From Tenacibaculum sp. SZ-18 (GTDB lineage: Bacteria > Bacteroidota > Bacteroidia > Flavobacteriales > Flavobacteriaceae): DNA of 64,000 bases. Under the pieces are notes generated by a model. The model was not told the origin of the DNA. It saw nothing but the letters and a program-made list of their open reading frames with translations, and ran no database searches. A program made the translations under genes and the position numbers. Within the stretch, counting starts at the first letter, position 1, and each line of letters begins with the position of its first letter. Positions 9,065-17,471 of this stretch are shown here, piece by piece. Location of the stretch: positions 1,285,777 to 1,349,776 of the forward strand of contig NZ_CP019335.1 of the NCBI RefSeq assembly GCF_002813915.1, in the 5' to 3' direction.

Positions 9065-12000
9065 TTATTTGTTGTGTAAAACCCAAGTTCCTTTTGCTAT
9101 CAAAGGAAGTGCTTGTTTATATTTAACTTCTTTCTCTTCACCAGACATTACATTTTTAATAGTAACGCGTTCGTTACGTCCGATTTTAGGTTGTTCTCTT
9201 ACAACTGTTTCAACAACTTGTTGTTCTTGTGTTTGTTGATTACGAGCATTACTAAATGCTTGCTGAGTTGAGTTTTGAACTTCGTCTTTACGTAAATTTA
9301 ATTTTTCTCTTTGTTGTTCACGAGCTTCAGAAATCTGAGATTCATCTTCAGTAGGAAGTTTTCCTTTGAATAAGAACGAAAGAACCTCTTTGTTGATTTT
9401 ATCAATAGTTTCTTGGAAAAGTTCGAAAGCTTCGAATTTATAAACCAATAAAGGATCTTTTTGTTCGTATGTAGCATTTTGAACTGTCTGTTTTAATTCA
9501 TCCATTTTACGTAAATGATCTTTCCAGTTCTCATCAATAATTGCTAATGTGATATTCTTTTCAAAATCATTAACTAAAGATTTAGCTTCTGTTTCGTACG
9601 CTTCTTTTAAATTAGTTACGACACGAATAGTTTTAGTGCCATCTGTAAAAGGAACTACAATTCTCTCATATCGATCCCCTTCATTTTCGAAAACATTCTT
9701 AATAACAGGGAATGCCTGAACTGCATTTCTATCAGCGTCTTTTTTATAGTTTGCCGAAACTATTTTATATAACTCATCTACTAAAACTTGTTCATCTTTG
9801 CTATTGAATTCATCTTCGGAGAAAGGGGAAGTCATTGATGAAAAACGAATTAATTCAAATTCGAAGTTTTGGAAATCCTTATTTAATTTATTTTGACGAA
9901 CAACAGCATCACAAGTATCATAAATCATATTTGCGATGTCTAATTGAAGTTTCTTACCATCTAAAGCATGACGACGACGTTTATAAACAAACTCACGTTG
10001 AGAATTCATTACATCATCATATTCTAATAAACGCTTACGAATTCCGAAGTTATTTTCTTCAACTTTCTTTTGAGCTCTTTCGATTGATTTTGTGATTAAA
10101 CGATCTTGAATTACTTCTCCTTCTTTTAATCCTAATCTATCCATCATTTTTGCAATTCTTTCCGAACCGAATAAACGCATTAAGTTATCATCTAAAGCAA
10201 CGAAGAATTGAGAAGAACCGACATCTCCTTGACGACCAGCACGACCGCGTAACTGACGGTCAACACGACGAGAATCATGTCGCTCTGTACCAATGATAGC
10301 TAAACCACCTGCAGCTTTAACTTCGTCTGATAATTTAATATCAGTACCACGACCAGCCATGTTCGTTGCGATAGTTACTTGTCCTGGTTTTCCTGCTTCT
10401 GCAACAACGTCGGCTTCTTTCTTGTGTAATTTCGCATTTAAGATATTATGAGGAATTTTGCGCATTGCTAACATTCTTCCTAATAATTCTGAAATTTCAA
10501 CTGAAGTTGTACCTACTAATACTGGTCTATTTTCACCTACAAGTTTTACAATTTCATCAATTACAGCGTTATACTTTTCACGAGTAGTTTTGTATAATAA
10601 ATCTTCTCGATCATCACGAGCAATAGGTTTATTTGTTGGAATTTCAACCACATCTAACTTATAAATTTCCCAGAATTCTCCAGCTTCCGTAATTGCAGTA
10701 CCAGTCATTCCAGAAAGTTTACGATACATTCTAAAGTAATTTTGTAAAGTTACAGTAGCGAAAGTTTGAGTAGCATCTTCAATTTTTACATTTTCTTTTG
10801 CTTCAATTGCTTGATGTAAACCATCAGAATAACGACGTCCGTCCATAATACGACCAGTCTGCTCATCAACAATCATTACTTTATTATCAACAACAACATA
10901 CTCAACATCTATCTCAAATAGTGTGTAAGCTTTTAAAAGCTGATTCATAGTATGAATTCTTTCACTTTTTACGCTAAAATCTCTATATAAATCTTCTTTA
11001 AGTTCTGCTTTTTTTTCAGGTGTGCTTTCTGCGTTCTCAATTTCAGCAACCTTGATGCTAATATCTGGTAATACAAAAAAGGTGCTGTTTTGAGTTTTGT
11101 CAGATAAATGAGCAACACCTTTATCTGTTAAGTTTATTTGATTATTTTTTTCTTCAATAGTAAACCAAAGATCGGCATCTACTTCGGGCATTAACTTATT
11201 ATTATCCTGCATGTAGAAGTTTTCAGTTTTTTGAAGAACTTGTTTAATTCCTTCCTGAGATAAGAATTTAATTAACGCTTTATTTTTTGGTAATCCTCTA
11301 TAAACCCGCAACAATAGAAATCCACCATCTTTTGTGTTACCTTCTTTTAAAAGTTTCTTAGCCTCGGCTAAAACACCGACTAAATATTTATTTTGTAGTG
11401 AAACTAAATCGGATACTAAAGGCTTTAGTTCATTAAATTCATGAAGGTCACCTTGCGGTACTGGACCTGAAATAATTAACGGAGTACGAGCATCATCAAT
11501 CAATACAGAATCAACCTCATCTATAATTGCGTAATTTGGAGCTCTTTGAACTAAGTCTTCTTTAGAAGAAGCCATATTATCCCTCAAATAGTCGAAACCA
11601 AACTCATTATTTGTTCCGTATGTAATATCTGCATTGTAAGCTTTTCTTCTTTCTTCAGAATTTGGTTGATGAAAATCAATACAGTCGGTTGATAAACCAT
11701 GGAACTCGAAGATAGGAGCCATCCATGCACGGTCACGTTTTGCTAAGTAATCATTTACGGTAACAACATGAACTCCTTTTCCAGAGAGAGCATTTAAATA
11801 AACAGGTAGAGTTGAAACTAAAGTTTTCCCTTCTCCAGTCATCATCTCTGCAATTTTACCTTGATGTAAAACAGAACCACCAATTAACTGAACGTCGTAA
11901 TGTATCATATCCCAAGTAACTTCTTTACCTGAAGCGTCCCATGAATTTGCCCAATAAGCTTTGTCATCCTCTAACGTAATATGTGGTCTCGATCCAGATA

Positions 12001-12415
12001 ATTCACGATCAAAAGGGGTTGCTGTTACTTCAATTTCTTCATTTTGCGCGAATCGCTTAGCAGTTTCTTTAATTACTGCAAATGCTTCTGGCATAATATC
12101 AGATAAAACTATTTCTGAAGCATTGTAAGCGTCGTCTTTTAGTTTGTCAATTTCGCTGTAAATTGCTTCTTGACGATCAATATCAGCAGTCTTAACTTCC
12201 TCTTCTAGTTTTGAAATTTCATCATCAAATTGTTGAGTTGCCTCTTTAATTTTTGATTTGAATTCAATTGTTTTATCTCTTAGTTGATCGTTGGTAAGAC
12301 TGGCTATTTGATCTTCAAAAGACTTCACTTTATCCACAATTGGTTGTAGTGATTTTAAATCTTTCTGTTGTTTGTCTCCAACAAATAGTTTAATAAAAGA
12401 ATTTAAAATGCTCAT
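9065..12415 (-). CDS. secA: Preprotein translocase ATPase SecA
   Basis: At 1116 residues this is the long Bacteroidota form of SecA, the motor that pushes preproteins through SecYEG. Walker A is MMTGEGKTL (near residue 190). The DEAD-type box is IDEVDSVLIDDARTPLIISG (about 297-316). The helicase-like second domain has GRGTDIKL and RQLRGRAGRQGD. A charged insertion lies within the preprotein cross-linking region (about 340-460). The C terminus lacks the cysteine-rich zinc motif of E. coli SecA and instead ends in a conserved-looking basic stretch, VMSGEEKEVKYKQA. The gene is monocistronic with its own terminator, and a perfect 14-bp palindrome sits in its 5' region. Confidence 0.98.
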   Translation of the reverse strand: MSILNSFIKLFVGDKQQKDLKSLQPIVDKVKSFEDQIASLTNDQLRDKTIEFKSKIKEATQQFDDEISKLEEEVKTADIDRQEAIYSEIDKLKDDAYNASEIVLSDIMPEAFAVIKETAKRFAQNEEIEVTATPFDRELSGSRPHITLEDDKAYWANSWDASGKEVTWDMIHYDVQLIGGSVLHQGKIAEMMTGEGKTLVSTLPVYLNALSGKGVHVVTVNDYLAKRDRAWMAPIFEFHGLSTDCIDFHQPNSEERRKAYNADITYGTNNEFGFDYLRDNMASSKEDLVQRAPNYAIIDEVDSVLIDDARTPLIISGPVPQGDLHEFNELKPLVSDLVSLQNKYLVGVLAEAKKLLKEGNTKDGGFLLLRVYRGLPKNKALIKFLSQEGIKQVLQKTENFYMQDNNKLMPEVDADLWFTIEEKNNQINLTDKGVAHLSDKTQNSTFFVLPDISIKVAEIENAESTPEKKAELKEDLYRDFSVKSERIHTMNQLLKAYTLFEIDVEYVVVDNKVMIVDEQTGRIMDGRRYSDGLHQAIEAKENVKIEDATQTFATVTLQNYFRMYRKLSGMTGTAITEAGEFWEIYKLDVVEIPTNKPIARDDREDLLYKTTREKYNAVIDEIVKLVGENRPVLVGTTSVEISELLGRMLAMRKIPHNILNAKLHKKEADVVAEAGKPGQVTIATNMAGRGTDIKLSDEVKAAGGLAIIGTERHDSRRVDRQLRGRAGRQGDVGSSQFFVALDDNLMRLFGSERIAKMMDRLGLKEGEVIQDRLITKSIERAQKKVEENNFGIRKRLLEYDDVMNSQREFVYKRRRHALDGKKLQLDIANMIYDTCDAVVRQNKLNKDFQNFEFELIRFSSMTSPFSEDEFNSKDEQVLVDELYKIVSANYKKDADRNAVQAFPVIKNVFENEGDRYERIVVPFTDGTKTIRVVTNLKEAYETEAKSLVNDFEKNITLAIIDENWKDHLRKMDELKQTVQNATYEQKDPLLVYKFEAFELFQETIDKINKEVLSFLFKGKLPTEDESQISEAREQQREKLNLRKDEVQNSTQQAFSNARNQQTQEQQVVETVVREQPKIGRNERVTIKNVMSGEEKEVKYKQALPLIAKGTWVLHNK

Positions 12416-12432
12416 TTTGAGTATGTTTTAAT

Positions 12433-12446
12433 CTGAATTAATTCAG
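12433..12446. promoter_or_regulatory. Perfect 14-bp palindrome upstream of secA
   Basis: CTGAATTAATTCAG reads identically on both strands and lies 17-31 bases upstream of the secA ATG. It could be an operator or a small leader hairpin. Function is not known and chance is not excluded in AT-rich sequence. Confidence 0.35.
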
Positions 12447-12487
12447 TGTGTAAATTAGTTATTTAGTGCTTAAAAGTAAGCAAAAAA

Positions 12488-12510
12488 AAAGCCTCTATTA
12501 GAGGCTTTTT
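12488..12510 (-). terminator. Rho-independent terminator of the DUF2795 gene
   Basis: GCCTCTA / TAGAGGC (12491-12497 and 12499-12505) forms a tight hairpin. On the minus strand it is followed by nine T. It starts 13 bases after the DUF2795 stop. Confidence 0.88.
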
Positions 12511-12522
12511 GAATTTATGTTT

Positions 12523-12744
12523 TTAATATTCATCTTCGTTCCAAAGATAATCCTCCTCGGTAGGATAATCTGGCCAAATTTCTATGATGGAATCGTAAAT
12601 CTCACCTTCATCTTCGATATCCTGTAGATTCTCTACCACCTCTAACGGAGCACCGGTACGAATTGCGTAATCGATTAACTCATCTTTAGTAGCTGGCCAA
12701 GGTGCATCTGCTAAATAAGATGCTAATTCAAGTGTCCAATACAT
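12523..12744 (-). CDS. Small acidic DUF2795-family protein
   Basis: This 73-residue protein is very acidic, with ELASYLADAPWPATKDELIDYAIRTGAP in the first half and a tail rich in Asp, Glu, Trp and Tyr (IWPDYPTEEDYLWNEDEY). The pattern fits the short DUF2795 proteins that are strongly conserved in Bacteroidota. The fold of that family is a small helical domain of unknown role. The start ATG at 12744 is the only reasonable one. It has its own terminator and sits between secA and the cobalamin adenosyltransferase without operon linkage. Confidence 0.85.
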   Translation of the reverse strand: MYWTLELASYLADAPWPATKDELIDYAIRTGAPLEVVENLQDIEDEGEIYDSIIEIWPDYPTEEDYLWNEDEY

Positions 12745-12837
12745 TTCTAAATGTTTTTAGTGTTTTGCAAAAATAAAATTTAAACTGAAAAAGTCAAGTT
12801 TTTTTTTGAAAATGTAAGAGTTAATAAAAAAAGAACT

Positions 12838-13410
12838 TTAAAGCTTCTTAGGAATCCATTTTACCTCGTCCGCTTTTAAAAGCAGAGTCAACTTTCGTGC
12901 CAACACAAAAAGATAGTCAGAAAGTCGGTTAAGGTATATTAAAATACTTCCATCAATAGGTTCTTCTTCATTTAAGGAAACGCTTAAACGCTCTGCTCTT
13001 CTACATACACAGCGTGCTATGTGACAGAATGACACGGTTTGATGACCGCCAGGTAAAATGAAGTGGGTCATTTGCGGAAGCTGTTCGTTCATAGTGTCCA
13101 TTTCTTGTTCAAGAAATTCTATTGAACTTATATCGATTTTAGGAATGTTTAATCTTTCTTTTCCATTTTTTAAAATTTCTTTTTCTGGAGGAGTTGCAAG
13201 CATAGCTCCAAGAGTGAATAATTCGTCTTGAATTTTAATCAAAGCGCTTTTAGAAATATCATCAATATCTTGATCTCTAATAAGCCCTACGTAAGAATTT
13301 AATTCATCAACGGTTCCATAGCTTTCTATTCTCAAATGATATTTAGGAACTCTTGTTCCTCCAAATAAACCTGTAGTTCCTTTATCACCAGTTTTTGTAT
13401 AAATTTTCAT
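12838..13410 (-). CDS. Cob(I)yrinic acid a,c-diamide adenosyltransferase, PduO type
   Basis: The 190-residue enzyme transfers the adenosyl group of ATP to cob(I)alamin, making adenosylcobalamin. The N-terminal ATP loop KTGDKGTTGLFGG (residues 5-17) is a PduO hallmark. The helices with CRRAERLSVSL (about 138-148) and LNRLSDYLFVLAR (about 161-173) carry the conserved Arg/Glu and Asp of the active site. Length is normal. No cobalamin-synthesis genes are nearby, so this is probably salvage. It is relevant that a CarH-like regulator, whose relatives bind adenosylcobalamin, lies at 57.7-58.6 kb in this window. A thioesterase gene lies 66 bp upstream on the same strand. Confidence 0.95.
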   Translation of the reverse strand: MKIYTKTGDKGTTGLFGGTRVPKYHLRIESYGTVDELNSYVGLIRDQDIDDISKSALIKIQDELFTLGAMLATPPEKEILKNGKERLNIPKIDISSIEFLEQEMDTMNEQLPQMTHFILPGGHQTVSFCHIARCVCRRAERLSVSLNEEEPIDGSILIYLNRLSDYLFVLARKLTLLLKADEVKWIPKKL

Positions 13411-13476
13411 TAATTTCGTTTGATCTTTATTAACGTTAGATGAAGATATTAATTTTCTTCATTATGTACTCTAAGT

Positions 13477-13881
13477 TTAAGAAACTTTTAGCTTTTCTAG
13501 AATAAATTCAGGACATCTCATAGGTCTCATCGTTTCACCGTTAAGAAATGCTAAAATCGTACTTCCAGTGCATACTATTTCTTGATATTGATTTTTAATT
13601 TCATAATCAAATTCTATTTTAACACTTGGGTTGTTTTTTAGTATGGTTGAAATGGTTAATTCATCATCGTAATATGCTGATTTTTTAAAGTTACAATTCA
13701 ATGAAATTACGGGAAGTATAATTCCTGTTTTTTCCATATATTTGTATGTAATTCCGAGGGAGCGGAGCCATTCTGTTCGACCAATTTCAAAGTATTGTGC
13801 ATAATTTCCGTGATAAACTACCCCCATCTGATCAGTCTCGCCATATCGAACCCTTACAATTGAATTGTGTGTAATTTTCAT
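13477..13881 (-). CDS. Acyl-CoA thioesterase, YbgC/FadM hotdog family
   Basis: This 134-residue single hotdog domain has the family signature VRVRYGETDQMGVVYHGNYAQYFEIGRTEWLR, split here as RYGETDQMGVVYHGNY (residues 12-27) and FEIGRTEWLR (31-40). The Asp of ETDQMG is the usual catalytic residue. Such enzymes hydrolyse short or medium acyl-CoA or acyl-ACP, and the exact substrate cannot be read. The ATG at 13881 gives the normal family length. It is on the minus strand, divergent from dnaA and separated from it by 170 bp, and is probably co-transcribed with the adenosyltransferase downstream. Confidence 0.9.
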   Translation of the reverse strand: MKITHNSIVRVRYGETDQMGVVYHGNYAQYFEIGRTEWLRSLGITYKYMEKTGIILPVISLNCNFKKSAYYDDELTISTILKNNPSVKIEFDYEIKNQYQEIVCTGSTILAFLNGETMRPMRCPEFILEKLKVS

Positions 13882-13954
13882 TTAATGTTTTATGCGAATC
13901 TTACGTAAAAAAAAAATAATAATCAATACCAATTTGATTTTTTTTTACTGAATT

Positions 13955-13963
13955 TTATTCACA
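13955..13963 (+). promoter_or_regulatory. DnaA box upstream of dnaA
   Basis: TTATTCACA matches the TTATNCACA DnaA-box consensus and lies 89 bp before the dnaA ATG. It is the only exact match I found in the intergenic region, which fits autoregulation better than a full origin. Confidence 0.55.
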
Positions 13964-13969
13964 CTTTTG

Positions 13970-13990
13970 TTTACCCGTAGGGAGGGTAAA
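13970..13990. promoter_or_regulatory. Inverted repeat TTTACCC-N7-GGGTAAA upstream of dnaA
   Basis: Perfect 7-bp arms (13970-13976 and 13984-13990) flank GTAGGGA. The repeat is a GC-rich island in very AT-rich DNA, 6 bp after the DnaA box. It looks like an operator or part of an initiator structure; no T run follows, so it is not a terminator. Confidence 0.45.
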
Positions 13991-14002
13991 TAATATATTT
14001 TT

Positions 14003-14035
14003 TTTGCAATTATTATTGTTGCGAACGTAATTTTT
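14003..14035 (+). promoter_or_regulatory. Possible dnaA promoter
   Basis: TTTG at 14003-14006 and TAATTTTT at 14028-14035, 21 bases apart, approximate the flavobacterial TTG-N17-23-TAnnTTTG promoter. The -7 box has T instead of the final G, so this is tentative. Confidence 0.35.
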
Positions 14036-14051
14036 TTTCTTAAAAACTTAA

Positions 14052-15476
14052 ATGAATAAATCTGCTGAATTAGTTTGGTTCAATTGCTTGTCTTTTATAA
14101 AAGACAATATTAAACCTCAGGCTTACAAAACATGGTTCGAACCTATAAAACCTGTTAAGTTGTCTGGAGAGGCATTAACTGTACAAGTTCCTAGTAAGTT
14201 TTTTTATGAGTGGTTAGAAGAACACTATATTAAGTTATTAAGAGTTGCTCTTATAAAAGAGTTGGGGGAGCATGCTAAGTTAATTTACGATGTTCGTATG
14301 GAGAATACTTACAGTAGTAATAGTCCTCAAACAGTAAAGATTCCTAGTTCTAACAGAAACCCTTTAAAACCTCAAAAAGTTACGGTTCCCTTAGAATCTA
14401 AAAGAGAACTTAAAAATCCGTTTATAATACCAGGTTTACAAAAAGTTAAAATTGAATCACAATTAAATCCTAATTACAATTTTGAGAATTTTGTGGAAGG
14501 AGATTCAAATAGACTTGCACGTTCAGCAGGAATTGCTGTTGCGAATAAACCAGGAGGAACTTCATTTAATCCATTATTAATTTATGGTGGAGTTGGATTA
14601 GGGAAGACACACCTAGCACATGCAATTGGTGTTGATATAAAAGATAAGTATCCAGATAAAACCGTTCTTTATATTTCATCTGAAAAGTTTACACAGCAGT
14701 TTATTGATTCTGTAAAGTCAAATACCAGAAATGATTTTATTCATTTTTATCAAATGATTGATGTTTTAATTATTGATGATGTTCAGTTTTTATCGGGTAA
14801 AGCAGGGACACAAGATGTGTTCTTCCATATTTTCAATCATTTACATCAAAATGGAAAACAGGTAATTTTAACTTCAGATAAAGCACCTGTTGATATGCAA
14901 GATATTGAGCAACGTTTATTATCTCGTTTCAAATGGGGATTGTCTGCAGAATTGCAAAATCCGGATTATGAAACACGTATTTCAATTTTACAGCGTAAGT
15001 TGTTTAGAGATGGTGTAGAAATGCCAGAAGATATAGTTGAATATATTGCTAAGAATGTAAAATCCAATGTTAGAGAATTGGAAGGTGTAATTATTTCTAT
15101 GATTGCACAAGCTTCTTTTAATAGAAAAGAATTTACTTTAGAGTTAGCAAGGCAAATTGTAGATAAGTTTGTTAAGAATACGAAGAAAGAAGTTTCTATA
15201 GATTATATTCAAAAGGTAGTTTCTAAGTATTTTGATATGGATGTTGCAACGCTTCAATCAAAAACAAGAAAACGTCATGTTGTTCAGGCTCGACAATTAG
15301 CAATGTATTTTGCAAAACGTATGACAAAATCTTCTTTGGCTAGTATTGGAAGTCAAATAGGACAAAGAGATCACGCGACAGTATTACATGCTTGTAAAAC
15401 AGTTGATAATTTAACTGAAACTGATAAGCAATTTAGAAAGTACGTTGAAGACTTAACTAAGAAATTAACATTCTAA
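14052..15476 (+). CDS. dnaA: Chromosomal replication initiator DnaA
   Basis: The 474-residue protein has all four DnaA domains. Domain I covers about residues 1-80 (FNCLSFIKDNIKPQAYKTWF near the start). A linker of about 50 residues follows. The AAA+ domain has Walker A GGVGLGKTHLAHAIG (179-193), Walker B VLIIDDVQFLSG and the sensor/arginine-finger region QRLLSRFKWG. The C-terminal DNA-binding domain carries the signature GQRDHATVLHACKTVDNL near residue 440. It binds DnaA boxes and melts the origin. Genes to the left run leftward and those to the right run rightward for a few kilobases, as expected near an origin, although only one DnaA box is visible here. Confidence 0.98.
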   Translation: MNKSAELVWFNCLSFIKDNIKPQAYKTWFEPIKPVKLSGEALTVQVPSKFFYEWLEEHYIKLLRVALIKELGEHAKLIYDVRMENTYSSNSPQTVKIPSSNRNPLKPQKVTVPLESKRELKNPFIIPGLQKVKIESQLNPNYNFENFVEGDSNRLARSAGIAVANKPGGTSFNPLLIYGGVGLGKTHLAHAIGVDIKDKYPDKTVLYISSEKFTQQFIDSVKSNTRNDFIHFYQMIDVLIIDDVQFLSGKAGTQDVFFHIFNHLHQNGKQVILTSDKAPVDMQDIEQRLLSRFKWGLSAELQNPDYETRISILQRKLFRDGVEMPEDIVEYIAKNVKSNVRELEGVIISMIAQASFNRKEFTLELARQIVDKFVKNTKKEVSIDYIQKVVSKYFDMDVATLQSKTRKRHVVQARQLAMYFAKRMTKSSLASIGSQIGQRDHATVLHACKTVDNLTETDKQFRKYVEDLTKKLTF

Positions 15477-15492
15477 TAAAACACGTATTTAT

Positions 15493-15942
15493 ATGAGAAT
15501 ACTTATGGTATGCTTGGGGAATATTTGTCGTTCGCCATTGGCAGAAGGTATTCTAAGATCCAAAATTTTAACTAGTGCTACAAGCATTGATTCAGCAGGA
15601 ACTTCAGGTTTACATGAAGGCGAATTACCTGATCTAAGATCAATTGCTGTAGCAAAATTAAACGGAATAGACATTACAGATCAAAGATCACGTAAATTCA
15701 AAGTTGATGATTTTGATAATTTTGATTTAATTTATGTTATGGATCAAAGTAACTATCAAAATATTTTAGATATTGCGAGAAATAGCGACGATGAATCTAA
15801 AGTTAAAATGATTTTGAATGAATCAAATCCTGGAGAAAACTTAGATGTTCCTGATCCATATTATGGAGGAGACAAAGGCTTTGATAATGTTTTTAGAATG
15901 CTTGATGAAGCTTGTACAATTATAGCTTCAAAAATTCAATAG
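15493..15942 (+). CDS. Low-molecular-weight protein-tyrosine phosphatase
   Basis: This 149-residue protein starts with the P-loop MRILMVCLGNICRSPLAEG, where Cys7 is the nucleophile, Arg13 binds phosphate and Ser14 stabilises the loop. The general-acid loop DVPDPYYGG is near residue 118. Length and motif spacing are normal for the family. Substrates could be tyrosine kinases of exopolysaccharide systems or arginine-phosphate, which cannot be told here. It lies 16 bp after dnaA and 7 bp before the methylase, so it may share the dnaA transcript. Confidence 0.93.
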   Translation: MRILMVCLGNICRSPLAEGILRSKILTSATSIDSAGTSGLHEGELPDLRSIAVAKLNGIDITDQRSRKFKVDDFDNFDLIYVMDQSNYQNILDIARNSDDESKVKMILNESNPGENLDVPDPYYGGDKGFDNVFRMLDEACTIIASKIQ

Positions 15943-15949
15943 ATAATTT

Positions 15950-16654
15950 ATGTTAGGTAAACTTTATTTAATTCCAACAACTTTAGGAGATACTGAACCT
16001 TTAGAGGTTATGCCAATTTCTGTAAAGAAAGTAATAGAGACCTTAGATCATTTTATTGTTGAAAATGAGAAAACGGCGAGAAGATATATTAAAAGAATCA
16101 CACCTAGTAAAGTGCAAGCAGAGTTACATTTCATGAAAATTGATAAATTTTCACATGAATTAGAAACAAGAAATTATCTTGATGTTTGCCAGGAAGGAGT
16201 TTCTGTGGGAGTTTTATCTGAGGCTGGGGTTCCTGGAGTAGCGGATCCAGGAGCAACTATTGTGAAACAAGCTCATGAGAAAGGAATTCAGGTGATTCCT
16301 TTAGTAGGTCCTTCTTCAATTTTATTAGCTATGATGGCTTCTGGAATGAACGGACAGAATTTTGCTTTTAACGGTTATTTACCAATTGATAAATCAGACA
16401 AGAAAAAAGCAATTAAAGAACTTGAAAGATTGTCTAGAGATAAAAAGCAGTCCCAAATATTTATAGAAACTCCTTATCGTAATGGAAAAATGTTGGATGA
16501 TTTAAGAGCTACATTACAAGCAAATACAAGATTGTGTGTGGCTTGTGATATTACATTGCCTTCAGAATACATTAAAACATTACCTGTTTCAAAATGGAAA
16601 TCAGAAAATCCAGACTTACACAAAAGGCCCGCGATTTTCATCATACAGGCCTAA
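15950..16654 (+). CDS. SAM-dependent methyltransferase of the tetrapyrrole-methylase/RsmI-like fold
   Basis: The 234-residue protein has the fold signature of the RsmI/CobA-type methylases: LYLIPTTLGD at the N terminus, the SAM loop EAGVPGVADPGA (about residues 91-102) and VGPSSILLAMMASGMNGQNFAFNGYLP (about 120-146). RsmI methylates the 2'-O of C1402 in 16S rRNA. This protein differs at the first loop, which reads TTLGD where RsmI has a GNLxD pattern, so it is more likely an RsmI paralogue common in Bacteroidota than RsmI itself. It follows the phosphatase by 7 bp, in an apparent dnaA-phosphatase-methylase run. Confidence 0.8.
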   Translation: MLGKLYLIPTTLGDTEPLEVMPISVKKVIETLDHFIVENEKTARRYIKRITPSKVQAELHFMKIDKFSHELETRNYLDVCQEGVSVGVLSEAGVPGVADPGATIVKQAHEKGIQVIPLVGPSSILLAMMASGMNGQNFAFNGYLPIDKSDKKKAIKELERLSRDKKQSQIFIETPYRNGKMLDDLRATLQANTRLCVACDITLPSEYIKTLPVSKWKSENPDLHKRPAIFIIQA

Positions 16655-16684
16655 TATTATTCATTAATAAGTAATTTTCTATTT

Positions 16685-17269
16685 TTAAACAGTAGCTTTT
16701 TTGTCAGCCTTGATGTGAGATACATCGTATCCTGCAAATTTCTTTAAATAGGATTCAATTGAAGTTCCATAGGAGTCTTTAAACTCAAAATTACCGTAAG
16801 AACGTAAAAACTTTTTAACATTTCCCGCGCCGGCTAAATGCGCCGCTGCAAGTATTCCAGACTCAGTAATGGAAATTCCTTTAATACGTTTTCCAACGAA
16901 ACGGGAAATATCCCTTCTTAAAATCCATTTATTCACCTTACAAAGAGCAGTGAAAGCCTTTTCTTGTAGTTCAGGGTTTTTCAGGAATTTTTGTGTATCA
17001 TAAATTTTAAAACGGCGTAATGTTCCTTTTCCAAATTGATACTTCCCTAAATACCCTAATGTATTAACTACTGTATATCTTCCTTGTGATTCTTTGAAAG
17101 CTAATGCTTCTTTAAAACCTATGAAATTCTTTTCAAGGATTAATAGCTCTGTATTGGTAACAGTAGTGTTGTAGTTTATTGGCTTCGTTTTTTCAGATGT
17201 TTTTCCCTTTTTATCTGTAAAACTGAATAGTGTTATAAAAATTAAAAATGCCCCTAATTTTCTGATAAT
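16685..17269 (-). CDS. Secreted lysozyme-like / transglycosylase-like protein with a non-ATG start
   Basis: The open frame runs from an in-frame stop at about 17287 down to 16685 and contains no ATG, GTG or TTG before the conserved domain. The best start is ATT at 17269 (ATA at 17275 and ATC at 17266 are alternatives), giving about 194 residues. The N terminus is a signal peptide (IRKLGAFLIFITLFSF). The domain reads ALAFKESQGRYTVVNTLG, YLGKYQFGKGTLRRF and ITESGILAAAHLAGAG, as in lysozyme-like peptidoglycan-cleaving proteins; the Glu of FKESQG would be the catalytic acid. A shorter reading from GTG at 16936 would drop the signal peptide and this Glu, so I reject it. A near-perfect promoter sits just upstream. 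Confidence 0.7.
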   Translation of the reverse strand: MIRKLGAFLIFITLFSFTDKKGKTSEKTKPINYNTTVTNTELLILEKNFIGFKEALAFKESQGRYTVVNTLGYLGKYQFGKGTLRRFKIYDTQKFLKNPELQEKAFTALCKVNKWILRRDISRFVGKRIKGISITESGILAAAHLAGAGNVKKFLRSYGNFEFKDSYGTSIESYLKKFAGYDVSHIKADKKATV

Positions 17270-17294
17270 TAATATACTTTCTGTTTAGCGGGCG

Positions 17295-17328
17295 CAAATA
17301 TATGACAAAAATACGCTCTAAAACAAAA
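17295..17328 (-). promoter_or_regulatory. Flavobacterial promoter of the lysozyme-like gene
   Basis: On the minus strand TTTTG (17328-17324) is followed after 21 bases by TATATTTG (17302-17295), an exact TAnnTTTG -7 box. The expected transcript starts near 17288, about 20 bases before the ATT proposed as the start codon. No ATG exists in the leader in any frame. Confidence 0.7.
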
Positions 17329-17471
17329 GTTGAAATTTCGTATAATTATAGGTTTTATTGAATTTATATTTTTAAAGAGTAAATTTTGAAGATAAAATAA
17401 CAGAGATAAAGAGTTTATTGTTAAATTATCTTAATTCAGGTCTATAAATTAGAGATAATTTTTTGTTAAAA

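Noticed and set aside
9835..10095. Short plus-strand frame inside secA
   Set aside because: Shadow of secA with no start context, promoter or recognisable protein pattern.
13882..14051. Full chromosomal origin
   Set aside because: Only one good DnaA box is present; not enough for an origin call.
16685..16936. Stand-alone 83-residue gene starting with GTG
   Set aside because: The frame is open far upstream with signal peptide and lysozyme-like sequence, so this is only the C-terminal part of the longer gene.
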